60,513 nt of DNA from Streptomyces montanisoli (GCF_017813245.1 NZ_JAGIQL010000019.1:1-60513), one strand, 5' to 3'; shown: positions 25,073 to 33,185, counted from the first letter of the stretch. The notes: generated by a model not told the origin, from the sequence alone. A program made the numbers and translations.

Positions 25073-25227
25073 CGGCTCGCGTGACGCGGGCCTCACCACC
25101 CTCCGCTCGAACGGAACGTTTCCGTCCGGCAACTGTCCCTCATGGGCCGGGCGCGGGGCAAGCCGCGCCGGAGCCGGCGGCGCGGGCGGACGGGCTCCGC
25201 CACGCGGCCGTCATGGGATCAGCGACG

Positions 25228-25665
25228 TCACGGAATCAGGGACGTCGCCGCGTCAGGACGTGCGGACAGCGGCATGGCCACACGCACCGTCTTGCCCGCG
25301 TCCGAAACGGTGACGTCCGGGGTGCCGGCGAGCCGGCGCATCAGGGGCCAGCCGTAGCCACCCGTGCCCGCGGCGCCGCCGGGTGCCCGCGGGACGGGCA
25401 CGCGCGTGCTCGCGTCGGCGGCCGTGACGACCAGGCAGCCGTCCTCGACGGTCGCGGTGAATCCGGTCAGGCCGCCCCCGTGCCGCAGCGCGTTGGTCAC
25501 CAGCTCGGAGGTGATCAGCAACGCGTCGGCGACGAGCGTGCCGTGCGGTCCCGGCCCCTCGGGGGCCCAGCCCTCACGCGTCAGGAGCGCGTGCACCCGC
25601 CGGCGGGCTTCCGCCGCGGTCCTGGGGACCTCACCGGCGCCCGCGGCTCGCAGTCCGCCGCTCAC
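25228..25665 (-). CDS. RsbW-like anti-sigma factor kinase
   Basis: A 145-residue GHKL ATPase-fold protein: N box LLITSELVTNALRHGGG, G1 region VTAADASTRVP, G2 region GGYGWPLMRRLA. In the G1 box the usual D-x-G is D-A-S, so nucleotide binding may be weakened. The GTG start at 25665 overlaps the upstream STAS stop (GTGA). It would bind a sigma factor and be counteracted by the unphosphorylated STAS protein encoded just before it. No sigma gene is present in the window. Confidence 0.83.
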   Translation of the reverse strand: MSGGLRAAGAGEVPRTAAEARRRVHALLTREGWAPEGPGPHGTLVADALLITSELVTNALRHGGGLTGFTATVEDGCLVVTAADASTRVPVPRAPGGAAGTGGYGWPLMRRLAGTPDVTVSDAGKTVRVAMPLSARPDAATSLIP

Positions 25666-26012
25666 CGGGAGAGTGCGGCTTCCACGGTCTCCGCGAACGA
25701 GAAGGCCTCGCGCGTGCCCGTTACCTCGAAGAGCCGTCCCACCACGCCGTCGAGCGGCCCGGCTATCACCAGCCGCCCGCCGGACGCCCGGCACCTGCCC
25801 CGCGCCCGCAGCAGTACGTGCAGCACGGTCGAGTCGGCGAACGTCAGCCCGGAGAGGTCGGCCACGACCAGGGGCGGCGACGACGCGTCCGCCTTGTCCA
25901 GGGCCTCCTCCAGCAGATACGCGTTCTCGTCGTCCAGGGAACCGGTCGCGCGCACGACACGGTCACCCCCGTCCGTCGTGTCGACGACGACCGTCGCAGA
26001 GTTGTCCACCAC
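25662..26012 (-). CDS. STAS-domain anti-sigma-factor antagonist
   Basis: A 116-residue STAS protein: VVRATGSLDDENAYLLEEALDKA, VVADLSGLTFADSTVLHVLLRARGR (phospho-acceptor Ser in F-A-D-S-T), GGRLVIAGPLDGVVGRLFEVTGTREAF. First gene of the STAS-ATPase-PP2C-B12-STAS operon. The start is one of two tandem GTGs (26012) with only weak ribosome-binding sequence. Confidence 0.88.
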   Translation of the reverse strand: MVDNSATVVVDTTDGGDRVVRATGSLDDENAYLLEEALDKADASSPPLVVADLSGLTFADSTVLHVLLRARGRCRASGGRLVIAGPLDGVVGRLFEVTGTREAFSFAETVEAALSR

Positions 26013-26144
26013 GCACGCATGTTCTCATGCCCTTTCGCGGGCCCGCCGAGCCCACCGTGCGGCCGCGCGGTCCCTCGGAGCAGGCGGGCCCGGCCGCGCG
26101 GACCCGCCCGCACGGCCGGGACCGCGCGCTCGCATAATGCAGGA

Positions 26145-26675
26145 ATGGCACGTAACGCGAAGCCCGCACGGAAGACCCTTCTCACCAGGGCGGCCACCGC
26201 GGTCGTACTGCCCGCCGTCCTCGTGGGCGGCCTCGCCGGGTGCAGCGACGACTCCTCGTCCGGCGCCTCCGCCTCCCCCTCGCCGAGCGGCACGCCGGGC
26301 GAGGTCAAGGCGAGCAACAACAGCTCCGTGGTGACCGTCACCGGGGCCGTGGCGCACCTCGACGCGGCGGGCGACGGCACGCTCGCCATGACCGTACGCA
26401 ACTCGGGAACGGTCACCGACCACCTCGACATGGTCGGCACCCCGGGCGGAGCGCGCGGCAAGCTCACGGGCGCCAAGGGCACCAAGGGCAACGGCGCCCT
26501 GAACACGGCCGGCATCCAGATCCTGCCGAACGGCAGCACCACCTTCGGCTCCAGCGGCGGGCCCACGGTGACCTTCCACCACGTCAAGGGCGTGACCGGC
26601 CGTCACACCCTGCCGATCATCCTCCAGTTCGGCGTCGCGGGGCTCGTAAGGATGGAGGCGCGCGTCACGAAGTGA
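26145..26675 (+). CDS. PCuAC-like (DUF461) lipoprotein with degenerate copper site
   Basis: A 176-residue lipoprotein: signal peptide with lipobox LVGGLAGC (Cys33), a Ser/Pro-rich linker, then a beta-sandwich resembling the copper chaperone PCu(A)C: LAMTVRNSGTVTDHLDMVGTPGGARGKL, ILPNGSTTFGSSGGPTVTFHHVKGV, LPIILQFGVAGLVRMEARV. The copper-binding set of PCuAC (H-M-x10-M-x21-H-x-M) is not intact: the final HxM is replaced by FHHVKG. It may bind copper differently or serve another role. Consensus CATAAT (26133-26138) ends 6 nt before ATG 26145 with AGGA abutting the start, so the mRNA is probably leaderless. Confidence 0.75.
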   Translation: MARNAKPARKTLLTRAATAVVLPAVLVGGLAGCSDDSSSGASASPSPSGTPGEVKASNNSSVVTVTGAVAHLDAAGDGTLAMTVRNSGTVTDHLDMVGTPGGARGKLTGAKGTKGNGALNTAGIQILPNGSTTFGSSGGPTVTFHHVKGVTGRHTLPIILQFGVAGLVRMEARVTK

Positions 26676-26697
26676 CGCCCGGGGCCGCCGCCGCGCG

Positions 26698-27126
26698 TCA
26701 CTTGATGCGTTTCATCGTGAGGTGCGAGTCGACCCGTGCGAGGCCCGGCACGTCCATCACATGGGTCACGAACTCCTCGTAGTGCTCGATGGACTCGGTG
26801 GCGATGCGCACGAAGTAGTCGGGCAGGCCGAACATGCGGCGGAACTCGACGACCTCGTCGAACGAGGCGACGCGTTCCTCGAACGCGAGCACCGTGGCAC
26901 GGTCCTTCACGACGAGGTCCACGTTGACCAGCACCTCGAAGCCGCGGCCCGTCGCCTCGGGATCCACCCGGGCGTGATAGCCGGTGATCACGCCGTCCTC
27001 TTCGAGGCGGCGGACCCGGCGCAGGCACGGGGCGGGGGTGAGGCCGACGCGTGCCGCGAGCTCCGCGTTGCTGATACGGCCGGCCGCTTCCAGCTCCATG
27101 ATGATGGCGCGATCGAGGTCATCCAC
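26698..27126 (-). CDS. Lrp/AsnC family regulator
   Basis: A 142-residue regulator: helix-turn-helix at 1-50 (DLDRAIIMELEAAGRISNAELAARVGLTPAPCLRRVRRLEEDGVITGYHARV) and a RAM ligand domain to the end (VLVNVDLVV...FGLPDYFVRIAT...MDVPGLARVDSHLTMKRIK). It is divergent from azlCD, and in Corynebacterium an Lrp activates the equivalent brnFE exporter in response to methionine and branched-chain amino acids. GTG 27126 was chosen as the first codon of the conserved domain; the frame is open over 1.8 kb upstream but that is a shadow of the divergent genes. AATAAT ends 6 nt upstream, so the transcript is likely leaderless. Confidence 0.9.
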   Translation of the reverse strand: MDDLDRAIIMELEAAGRISNAELAARVGLTPAPCLRRVRRLEEDGVITGYHARVDPEATGRGFEVLVNVDLVVKDRATVLAFEERVASFDEVVEFRRMFGLPDYFVRIATESIEHYEEFVTHVMDVPGLARVDSHLTMKRIK

Positions 27127-27207
27127 AGGTGGATTATTGCGCGAGAGCGCGATGGCGGGCAATTTAAGGCAACCATCGTGCGCGCTCGCCCGCCTAGGCT
27201 TGCCGGC
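27127..27207. promoter_or_regulatory. Divergent lrp / azlC promoter region
   Basis: An 81-bp region with a minus-strand -10 (AATAAT, 27138-27133) for the Lrp gene and a plus-strand -10 (TAGGCT, 27195-27200) for azlC, each 6-7 nt from its start codon. The AT-rich GGCAATTTAAGGCAA (27159-27173) between them is a plausible Lrp site. Confidence 0.55.
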
Positions 27208-27909
27208 ATGATGGAAACCGCACGTTCGTTCCGTACGGTCGCGCGCCTGACGCTGCCCTGCGCGTTCGGCATGGTGCCGCTGGGGATCGCCTTCGGCGTA
27301 CTGGTCGTTCAGTCGGGGCTCGCCTGGTGGTGGGCGCCTGCCTTCGGCGGGCTGATCTACGCGGGCTCGCTCGAGTTCCTGCTGCTCGCCGCGGCGACCG
27401 CGGCCACCCCCGTGTCGCCGGCCGCGGTCGCCGTGACCACGCTGCTCGTCAACGGGCGCCACGTCTTCTACTGCCTGACGTTCCCGCTGCACCGGGTGGC
27501 CGGGCCGCTCGCGCGGGCCTACGGCATGTTCGCCCTCATCGACGAGGCGTACGCCCTGACGTCCGTGCCACCGGGCCGCGACCTGAGCGGACCGCAACTC
27601 ATAGCCATGCAGATCCTGTTGCAGACCTACTGGGTCGGCGGCGGGGTGCTCGGTGCCACGGTCGGGGGCGCGGTGGCGGCCCACCTGCCCGACCTCTCCT
27701 GGGTGCTGACCGGGCTCTTCGCCGTCCTCGCCACCGAGGCGGTGCGCGCGCTGCGTTCCGCGCGCGTGCCGCTGTACGCGCTCGGGTGCGCGCTGGTGGC
27801 CTGGCTCGTGGCGCCGGGGCAGTTCCTGCTCGTGGCCATGGGGCTGTTCGTCGCGGGCACCGTCGGCGCCGCGGCCTACGGGGAGCGCGCGGCGGTGCGC
27901 GATGCCTGA
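27208..27909 (+). CDS. azlC: AzlC family branched-chain amino acid exporter, large subunit
   Basis: A 233-residue protein with about six membrane segments. Family blocks: LPCAFGMVPLGIAFGVL, FGGLIYAGSLEFLLL and LLVNGRHVFYCLTFPL, then FALIDEAYALT. With AzlD it exports branched-chain amino acids or analogues (BrnFE in Corynebacterium). Two adjacent ATG codons (27208, 27211) without a ribosome site fit a leaderless start. Probably regulated by the divergent Lrp. Confidence 0.9.
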   Translation: MMETARSFRTVARLTLPCAFGMVPLGIAFGVLVVQSGLAWWWAPAFGGLIYAGSLEFLLLAAATAATPVSPAAVAVTTLLVNGRHVFYCLTFPLHRVAGPLARAYGMFALIDEAYALTSVPPGRDLSGPQLIAMQILLQTYWVGGGVLGATVGGAVAAHLPDLSWVLTGLFAVLATEAVRALRSARVPLYALGCALVAWLVAPGQFLLVAMGLFVAGTVGAAAYGERAAVRDA

Positions 27910-28216
27910 GCCCGCCCGCGTCGCGGCGGTCATCGCCGTCGCCGCACCCATCACGTTCGCGCTCCGCGCCCTGCCGTTCACCATCGCGAGCCGTCTGCGC
28001 GAGGCCCGCGTCGCGCAGGTGGTGGGGCGGCTGCTGCCCGCGGGACTCATGACGATCCTGCTGGTGTACCTGCTGTGCCCGCCGTCCCACACCGTGCCGG
28101 CCGACTGGATCGCCCAACTCGCCGCGACCGCCGTGACGGTGGCCCTCCAGACGTGGCGGCGCTCCACCCTGCTCTCCATCGCGGCCGGAACGACGGTGTT
28201 CCTGCTGCTGCACTGA
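27902..28216 (+). CDS. azlD: AzlD family branched-chain amino acid exporter, small subunit
   Basis: A 104-residue protein with three to four membrane segments: ITFALRALPFTIASRLRE, VVGRLLPAGLMTILLVYLL, and a C-terminal LLSIAAGTTVFLLLH. It overlaps azlC by 8 nt, so the two are translationally coupled. Length and motif F-x-LRALPF are typical. Partner of AzlC in the exporter. Confidence 0.9.
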   Translation: MPEPARVAAVIAVAAPITFALRALPFTIASRLREARVAQVVGRLLPAGLMTILLVYLLCPPSHTVPADWIAQLAATAVTVALQTWRRSTLLSIAAGTTVFLLLH

Positions 28217-28362
28217 CCGGCTGCACTGACCGGCTGGGCAGTTCCCCGCCGCGGCGCGGGGTGCGCGATGTGCTGTGCGCTGTGCTGTGCGCGCAATCCG
28301 CCCGTGGCGTAAGCCCCGGCCTGCGACCGGCCCGCGGTGTGATCGCCGGGTAGCGTCACGGC

Positions 28363-29085
28363 ATGGCACTCATCCAGCTCGGCGCGCGGGTCTGGCAACT
28401 CCCGTTCCCCGTCGGTCACGTTCACCTCGTACGGTTGGCGAGCGGCGGTTTCGCGGTCGTCGACACGGGCGTGGCGGGCAGCGCCCCCGCGATCCTCGAC
28501 GCCGTCGCGTCCCTCGGGGGCGAGCCGCGGGACGTACGGCTGATCGTCCTCACCCACTCCCACCTCGACCACACCGGGTCGGCCGCCGACCTCGTGTCCG
28601 CCACGGGGGCCCGGGTGCTCGCCGGTGCGGCCGACGCCCCCTACATCAGCGGCGAGCGGCCCGAGCCGCCTCCCGTGCACACCGAGAAGGAGCGGACGCT
28701 GCACGAGCAGATCATGGCCGGGCTCGCCTCCACCGGGGCGCCGCCGCACCCACCCGTCCGGGTGGACGCGGAGCTGCGCGACGGCGACAGTCCGGACGAC
28801 TGGGGCGAGGCGGTCCGCGTCCTGCACGTGCCCGGGCACACGCCGGGGTCCATCGCGCTGTACCTCCCCGACACGGGGGTGCTGTTCCCCGGCGACACGA
28901 TCGCCACCGTGGAGGGCCGCGCCGTGCTCGGCCCGTTCAACGTCGACCGGGCGGCGGCGGTGGCCTCCTTCCGCAGGCTGGCGGCCCTGGAGCCGGGGAC
29001 GGTCTGCGTGCCCCACGGCGATCCGCTGACGGTGGACGCGGCGAAGACCCTGACCGCGGCCACCCCGCAGGACGACTGGCTCTGA
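28363..29085 (+). CDS. MBL-fold metallo-hydrolase
   Basis: A 240-residue metallo-beta-lactamase fold enzyme. The dinuclear metal site is intact: THSHLDH (His65, His67, Asp69, His70), VPGHTPGS, LFPGDTIA and the late PHGDP. The sequence pattern is that of general thioester/lactone or glyoxalase-II-like hydrolases; substrate not identifiable. TAGCGT ends 6 nt before ATG 28363 with no ribosome site, suggesting a leaderless mRNA. Convergent with the dehydrogenase gene with only 17 nt between stops. Confidence 0.85.
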   Translation: MALIQLGARVWQLPFPVGHVHLVRLASGGFAVVDTGVAGSAPAILDAVASLGGEPRDVRLIVLTHSHLDHTGSAADLVSATGARVLAGAADAPYISGERPEPPPVHTEKERTLHEQIMAGLASTGAPPHPPVRVDAELRDGDSPDDWGEAVRVLHVPGHTPGSIALYLPDTGVLFPGDTIATVEGRAVLGPFNVDRAAAVASFRRLAALEPGTVCVPHGDPLTVDAAKTLTAATPQDDWL

Positions 29086-29102
29086 GACACGGCGGCCGCG
29101 CG

Positions 29103-30176
29103 TCAGGCGTCGGGCTGTACCTCGCGTGCGATCGCCTCAGCGGCCGCCGCCGGGCCGCTGTCGCAGCGGCCGTCCCGTTCCACCTTCACCGTGCCCATGT
29201 CGAGCGCGCCGCGCACCGCCTCGCGCACCGCACGCGCGGCGGCCCGCTCGCCGAGGTGGTCGAGCATCATCGCCACGGCCAGGACCTGGCCCGTGGGGTT
29301 GGCCTTCTTGCGGCCCACGAGCGACGGGGCGCTGCCATGGAGCGGCTCGAAGCAGGCGGGGCCGTCCCCGACGTCGCCCGACGGGCACATCGCGATGCCG
29401 CCGACCGTGCCGCCGCCCAGATCACTGAGGATGTCGCCGAACATGTCCCCGGTGACGACCACGTCGAAGTACTCGGGCGTCATCACCAGCGCCTGCGCCG
29501 CCGCGTCCGCGTAGAGGCATTCCGCCTGGATGTCCGGGTAGTCCTCCGCCACTTCGAGGAAGACCTGGCGGAAGAGGTACATGCTCCGCAGGACGTTCGC
29601 CTTGTCGACGCAGGTGACCCTGCGCACCCGGTCGGGCCGTGAGCCGGAGCGTGTGCGCGCCAGGTCGAACGCGAACCGCGCGATGCGTTCGCACCCCCGC
29701 CGGGTGACGCGCAGGGAGTCCGCCATCGCCGTCGCGGTGCCGACGTCCTTGGCGCGGGAGGCGTACAGGTCCTCGGTGCTCTCCCGCACGATGACGTAGT
29801 CGATGCTGCCGGGCCTCGCCCGCAGCCGCGAATGGACCCCGGGGAGCAGCTCGATCGGACGCACGTTGGCGTAGAGGTCGAGTCCGGACCTGAGGACGCC
29901 GCCCAGCAGGCCCGCCTCCGTGCCGTCCGGCAGGCGTACCGACGGCAGCCCGACGGGTCCCTTCAGCGTGGCGGCGGCGGCCCGCACGGCGGCCAGTCCC
30001 TCGGGCGGGAGCGCGGTGCCGGTCCGCTCGTAGGTGCCCGCGCCGGCGTCGACCTCCGTGATGCCGACGTCGAAGCCGTACGTGTCGGAGACCTTCTCGA
30101 GGACGGTGAGCGCCGCGTCGATCAGCTCGGGCCCGATGCCGTCGCCTCTGATCACCGCGATGTCGTGGACGGTCAC
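29103..30176 (-). CDS. Isocitrate/isopropylmalate/tartrate dehydrogenase family protein
   Basis: A 357-residue NAD(P)-dependent beta-decarboxylating dehydrogenase. Blocks: IRGDGIGPEL, GLDLYANVRPI (substrate arginines), VIVRESTEDLYAS, CVDKANVLR, TGDMFGDILSDLGGGTVGG (metal-binding aspartates) and FEPLHGSAP. The REST-ED-LY version differs from housekeeping LeuB and ICDH and is nearer to tartrate/malate-type members, so the substrate is uncertain. GTG 30176 has AGGGGG upstream. Downstream of the sugar kinase gene by 128 nt and possibly part of that regulon. Confidence 0.82.
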   Translation of the reverse strand: MTVHDIAVIRGDGIGPELIDAALTVLEKVSDTYGFDVGITEVDAGAGTYERTGTALPPEGLAAVRAAAATLKGPVGLPSVRLPDGTEAGLLGGVLRSGLDLYANVRPIELLPGVHSRLRARPGSIDYVIVRESTEDLYASRAKDVGTATAMADSLRVTRRGCERIARFAFDLARTRSGSRPDRVRRVTCVDKANVLRSMYLFRQVFLEVAEDYPDIQAECLYADAAAQALVMTPEYFDVVVTGDMFGDILSDLGGGTVGGIAMCPSGDVGDGPACFEPLHGSAPSLVGRKKANPTGQVLAVAMMLDHLGERAAARAVREAVRGALDMGTVKVERDGRCDSGPAAAAEAIAREVQPDA

Positions 30177-30304
30177 GATTCCCCCTCTCGCCGCGGGACC
30201 GGCCGGCGGGCGGCCGTCGCGGATCCGCGTCGATCGTAGCCGCGGCGCGCGGCGCGCGGCCGCGATCCCTCGGGCCGAGGGCACCGTCCGTCAGCCGTCA
30301 GCTC

Positions 30305-31285
30305 TCAGCCGCCCGCGCCGGCCCCCGTCAGGGCCGCACGCGCCAGCGCGAGCGCCCCGGGCAGACCGTCGGGCACCGGGTGCGGCGCCACCCCGTACGG
30401 CGTGAGCCGGCGGCGGAGCGCGGGCAGCAGGACGCCGCCGGGGCCGAGCAACGCGCCCGTCGTGACGAGCGGGTCGCCGGGCCGCGGGCCGAGGGACGCG
30501 AGCGTCCCGGCGAGCCGTTTCGCCGCCTCCGCCATGATCCGCCGCGCCACCGGGTCGCCCCGGCGTGCCGCGTCGGCGACGGCAGGGCTGAGGGCCGCGA
30601 GGTCGAGCACCGGCCGTTCGTGCACCGCCTGGACGAGCTGCTCCCGCAGGACCTGCGCGCCGGACGGGCCACCGGGCGCCGGCCCGTCCAGGTAGTAGGC
30701 GTGGACGGCCGTGGCCAGCAGGGTCGGCGCGCCGCGCCCGTCGAGCTGGGCCAGGGCGGCCCGCACCGCCCTGCGGCCGATCCAGAAGCCGCTCCCGTCG
30801 TCGCCGAGCAGCCACCCGTCGCCGTCGGACGTGGCGACCGTGCGCCCGCCCGTGATCCTGGCCGCCACCGCGCCCGTACCCGCGATCAGCACGAGACCGT
30901 CGGCGGGCGCGCCCGGAGCGCCGGCGAACGCGATCTCGGTGTCCCCGTGGACGCTCAACCGGTCCGGCCGCACGCCGAGTTCGGCGAGCGCGCTCCCCAG
31001 TGCGGCCCTGGCACGGTCGGCGCCCACGTTGCCCGGCAGCGCCGAGCACCCCGCGAGCCCCGCCGCCACCGAGCGCACCGCGGGGCGCAGCGCGGGCGGC
31101 ACGGCGTCCGCGACGGCCTGCCGCAGGTGGGCGGCGAGCACGTCGGGCGCCACGGACAGGGCGTTGCCAGGACCCGCCGTGCCCGTGCCGAGCGGCGGCT
31201 CGTCGCCGCCGGCCGCGGTGGCGACGGCCGCGCGGGTGCGGGTGCCGCCCGCGTCGATGCCGAGAACGAGGTCGTGTGCCGTCAC
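30305..31285 (-). CDS. BadF/BadG-type N-acetylglucosamine kinase-like protein
   Basis: A 326-residue actin-fold sugar kinase. Phosphate-1 block LVLGIDAGGTRTRAAV, phosphate-2 block VLIAGTGAVAAR, GWLLGDDGSGFWIGRRAVRAAL and adenosine block VTTGALLGPGGVLLPAL match eukaryotic-type NAGK/BadF kinases. Probable reaction: ATP-dependent phosphorylation of GlcNAc or a related amino sugar. The GTG start has AGGAG 7 nt upstream. It is 39 nt downstream of the RpiR regulator in the same direction and across from SIS and hexosaminidase genes, supporting amino-sugar catabolism. Confidence 0.85.
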   Translation of the reverse strand: MTAHDLVLGIDAGGTRTRAAVATAAGGDEPPLGTGTAGPGNALSVAPDVLAAHLRQAVADAVPPALRPAVRSVAAGLAGCSALPGNVGADRARAALGSALAELGVRPDRLSVHGDTEIAFAGAPGAPADGLVLIAGTGAVAARITGGRTVATSDGDGWLLGDDGSGFWIGRRAVRAALAQLDGRGAPTLLATAVHAYYLDGPAPGGPSGAQVLREQLVQAVHERPVLDLAALSPAVADAARRGDPVARRIMAEAAKRLAGTLASLGPRPGDPLVTTGALLGPGGVLLPALRRRLTPYGVAPHPVPDGLPGALALARAALTGAGAGG

Positions 31286-31324
31286 ACTGCCGCTCCTGCC
31301 TCATGTCTCCGGTGGCGAGCCCGC

Positions 31325-32212
31325 TCAACGGTCCTGCTTGTACGGCCGCACGGCCTCGCTCGTCGCGGCCATCGCCTCCGTGCTCTGGCCGTACGTGCGT
31401 TGCGCGACCGCGATGTAGAGGAGGTCGAGCACGGCCATCTGGGCGTGCCGGCTGAGGATCGTGTGCCCGGCGGGGCCGTCGTCCGTCACGGTCGTCGCGA
31501 GTACGGTGTCGACCCGGCGGGCGAGCGGCGACGTACGGTCCCCGACCACGGCGACCGTCGTCGCCCCGCGCGACGCGGCCTCCGCCGCCAGGTCGGTGAC
31601 CTCGCGTGTGCGTCCGCTGTGGGACAGTGCGAGCAGCACGTCACCGGGGCCGAGGAGCGCGGCGCCGGTCAGTGCCACCTGAGTGTCGGCCGACCACCAG
31701 GCGGGCACGCCGATGCGGTACACGCGCTGCTGGAACTCGGCGGCCATGCTGCCGCTTCCGCCCGCCCCGCACACCTCGACACGGCGCGCCCCCGCGATCG
31801 ACGTCGCCGCGTCCTCCACCGCCGTGAGGCCGACGCGCGCGAGCGTCTCGCCCACGGCGCGCCGCACCCCCGCCGAGATCGCGGCCGCCACCTCGCCGAT
31901 CCCCTCGCTCTCCGAGATGTCCCGGCCGATGTTGTCCTGCCACGTCTCGCGCTCCGAGCGCCCGGTGTCGGACGCGAGCGCCAGCCGCAGCGCCGCGTAC
32001 CCGGGCAGCGACAGCGTCCGGCAGAAGCGGGTGACGGAGCCGGTGGAGACCCCGCACGCCTCCGCGAGGTCGACGATGGTCATCCGGGCGGCCGCGGCGG
32101 GGTCGTCGAGGACTAGTTCGGCCGTCGTGCGCTGCGCCTCGGGCAGTCCGGGCAGCAGCTCACGAATGCGGCCGACGATCCCGCCGTCCGCGTGGCCGAT
32201 GAGTGTGTCCAT
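31325..32212 (-). CDS. MurR/RpiR family transcriptional regulator
   Basis: A 295-residue regulator: N-terminal RpiR helix-turn-helix (PEAQRTTAELVLDDPAAAARMTIVDLAEACGVSTGSVTRFCRTLSLPGYAALRLAL) at about 20-80 and a C-terminal SIS sugar-phosphate domain (VEVCGAGGSGSMAAEFQQRVYRIG...VLLALSHSGRTREV). It would sense a phosphorylated amino sugar and repress both its own operon and the divergent SIS/hexosaminidase genes. ATG 32212 is 20 nt from the palindrome GAAGAAT-A-ATTCTTC, implying autoregulation. Confidence 0.9.
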   Translation of the reverse strand: MDTLIGHADGGIVGRIRELLPGLPEAQRTTAELVLDDPAAAARMTIVDLAEACGVSTGSVTRFCRTLSLPGYAALRLALASDTGRSERETWQDNIGRDISESEGIGEVAAAISAGVRRAVGETLARVGLTAVEDAATSIAGARRVEVCGAGGSGSMAAEFQQRVYRIGVPAWWSADTQVALTGAALLGPGDVLLALSHSGRTREVTDLAAEAASRGATTVAVVGDRTSPLARRVDTVLATTVTDDGPAGHTILSRHAQMAVLDLLYIAVAQRTYGQSTEAMAATSEAVRPYKQDR

Positions 32213-32231
32213 CGAGGGAGCCTCCCGCAAC

Positions 32232-32246
32232 GAAGAATAATTCTTC
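32232..32246. promoter_or_regulatory. RpiR operator, 15-bp perfect palindrome
   Basis: GAAGAATAATTCTTC is a perfect odd palindrome 20 nt upstream of the rpiR start codon and is very AT-rich against the background. It shares GAAGA and TTCTTC arms with the sites near the divergent SIS gene. Confidence 0.75.
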
Positions 32247-32323
32247 ACAATACGCCTTCCCGTGCACCACGATTCCCCTTCCGCACCCTTGACTTGACGC
32301 GGAGGGGCGCGCACAGTCATCCG

Positions 32324-32363
32324 GCGAAGAGAAAAATGCCATGCGCGAAGAGAAAAATTCTTC
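32324..32363. promoter_or_regulatory. Operator pair upstream of the SIS gene
   Basis: GCGAAGAGAAAAAT occurs at 32324-32337 and 32345-32358, exactly 21 bp (two helical turns) apart. The second extends to GAAGAGAAAAATTCTTC (32347-32363), an imperfect copy of the rpiR palindrome. A TTGACG (32294-32299) lies upstream as a -35 candidate, so the sites would overlap or follow the transcription start, fitting repression. Confidence 0.7.
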
Positions 32364-32397
32364 ACGCCTTGTCCCAGCGACTCCCTAGGAGCCTCGG

Positions 32398-33147
32398 GTG
32401 CCGGACAGTCAGGAATTCCTCGCGGCGGCAGGTGCCGTGGTCGACCGGGTCGTCGCCACGCACACGGAAGCGGTCGCCTCGGCGGCGGAGCTGATCGCGA
32501 AGGCGCTGCGCGGCGACGGCGTGGTCCAGGCCTTCGGCACCGGCCACTCCGAGTCGCTGGCCACCGAGATCGCGGGCAGGGCCGGCGGCCTCGTCCCCAC
32601 CAACAAGATCGCACTGCGCGACCTCGTGCTCCACGGCGGCGCGCCCCACGAGCTGCTCGCCGACCCCACACTCGAACGCGACCCGTCGATCGCCCACCGG
32701 CTCTACGAGCTGACGGCGCCGCACCCCGAGGACGTGTTCGTCATCGCGTCCAACTCCGGCATCAACGGCTGCGTGGTGGAGATGGCCAGGATCGTCGCCG
32801 AGCGCGGTCACCCGCTCATCGCGCTCACCAGCCTCGAACACACCGCGCGCGTCGACTCGCGCCACCCCTCGGGCAAGCGCCTCACCGACTTCGCCGACGT
32901 GGTCCTCGACAACGGCGCGCCGTTCGGCGACGCGCTGCTGCCCCTGCCGGGAGGCGGCGCCGCCTGCGCCGTCTCGTCCATCACCGCCGCCTACCTCGCC
33001 CAGATGATCAACGCCGAGGTGGTGCGGCTGCTGACCGACGCCGGGGTGACCCCGCCCGTGTACCTCTCCGCAAACGTGCCCGGCGGGGACGAGCACAACC
33101 AGGCACTGGAAGACCGCTACAAGGGCCGGATCCGCAGGACCGCCTGA
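32398..33147 (+). CDS. SIS-domain sugar-phosphate protein
   Basis: A 249-residue SIS protein: GVVQAFGTGHSESLATEIAGRAGGLVP and VFVIASNSGINGCVVEMARIVAERGHPLIALTS form the phosphosugar-binding core. It is similar in length and pattern to UPF0309/phosphoheptose-isomerase-like proteins and to MurNAc-6-P etherase folds; a GlcNAc-6-P-converting SIS enzyme (NagS) has been reported in Streptomyces coelicolor, and this could be such an enzyme, which I cannot verify. GTG 32398 has AGGAG 6 nt upstream. Divergent from rpiR with shared operators; the GH20 gene follows 38 nt later. Confidence 0.8.
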   Translation: MPDSQEFLAAAGAVVDRVVATHTEAVASAAELIAKALRGDGVVQAFGTGHSESLATEIAGRAGGLVPTNKIALRDLVLHGGAPHELLADPTLERDPSIAHRLYELTAPHPEDVFVIASNSGINGCVVEMARIVAERGHPLIALTSLEHTARVDSRHPSGKRLTDFADVVLDNGAPFGDALLPLPGGGAACAVSSITAAYLAQMINAEVVRLLTDAGVTPPVYLSANVPGGDEHNQALEDRYKGRIRRTA

Positions 33148-33185
33148 CGCGTTCGCCGCGCCATCCCCTCCCACCTGGAGCACGC

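Noticed and set aside
26698..29016. A 772-residue Lrp fusion protein
   Set aside because: The N-terminal 630 residues are the antisense of azlCD and the MBL gene; the regulator itself starts at GTG 27126.
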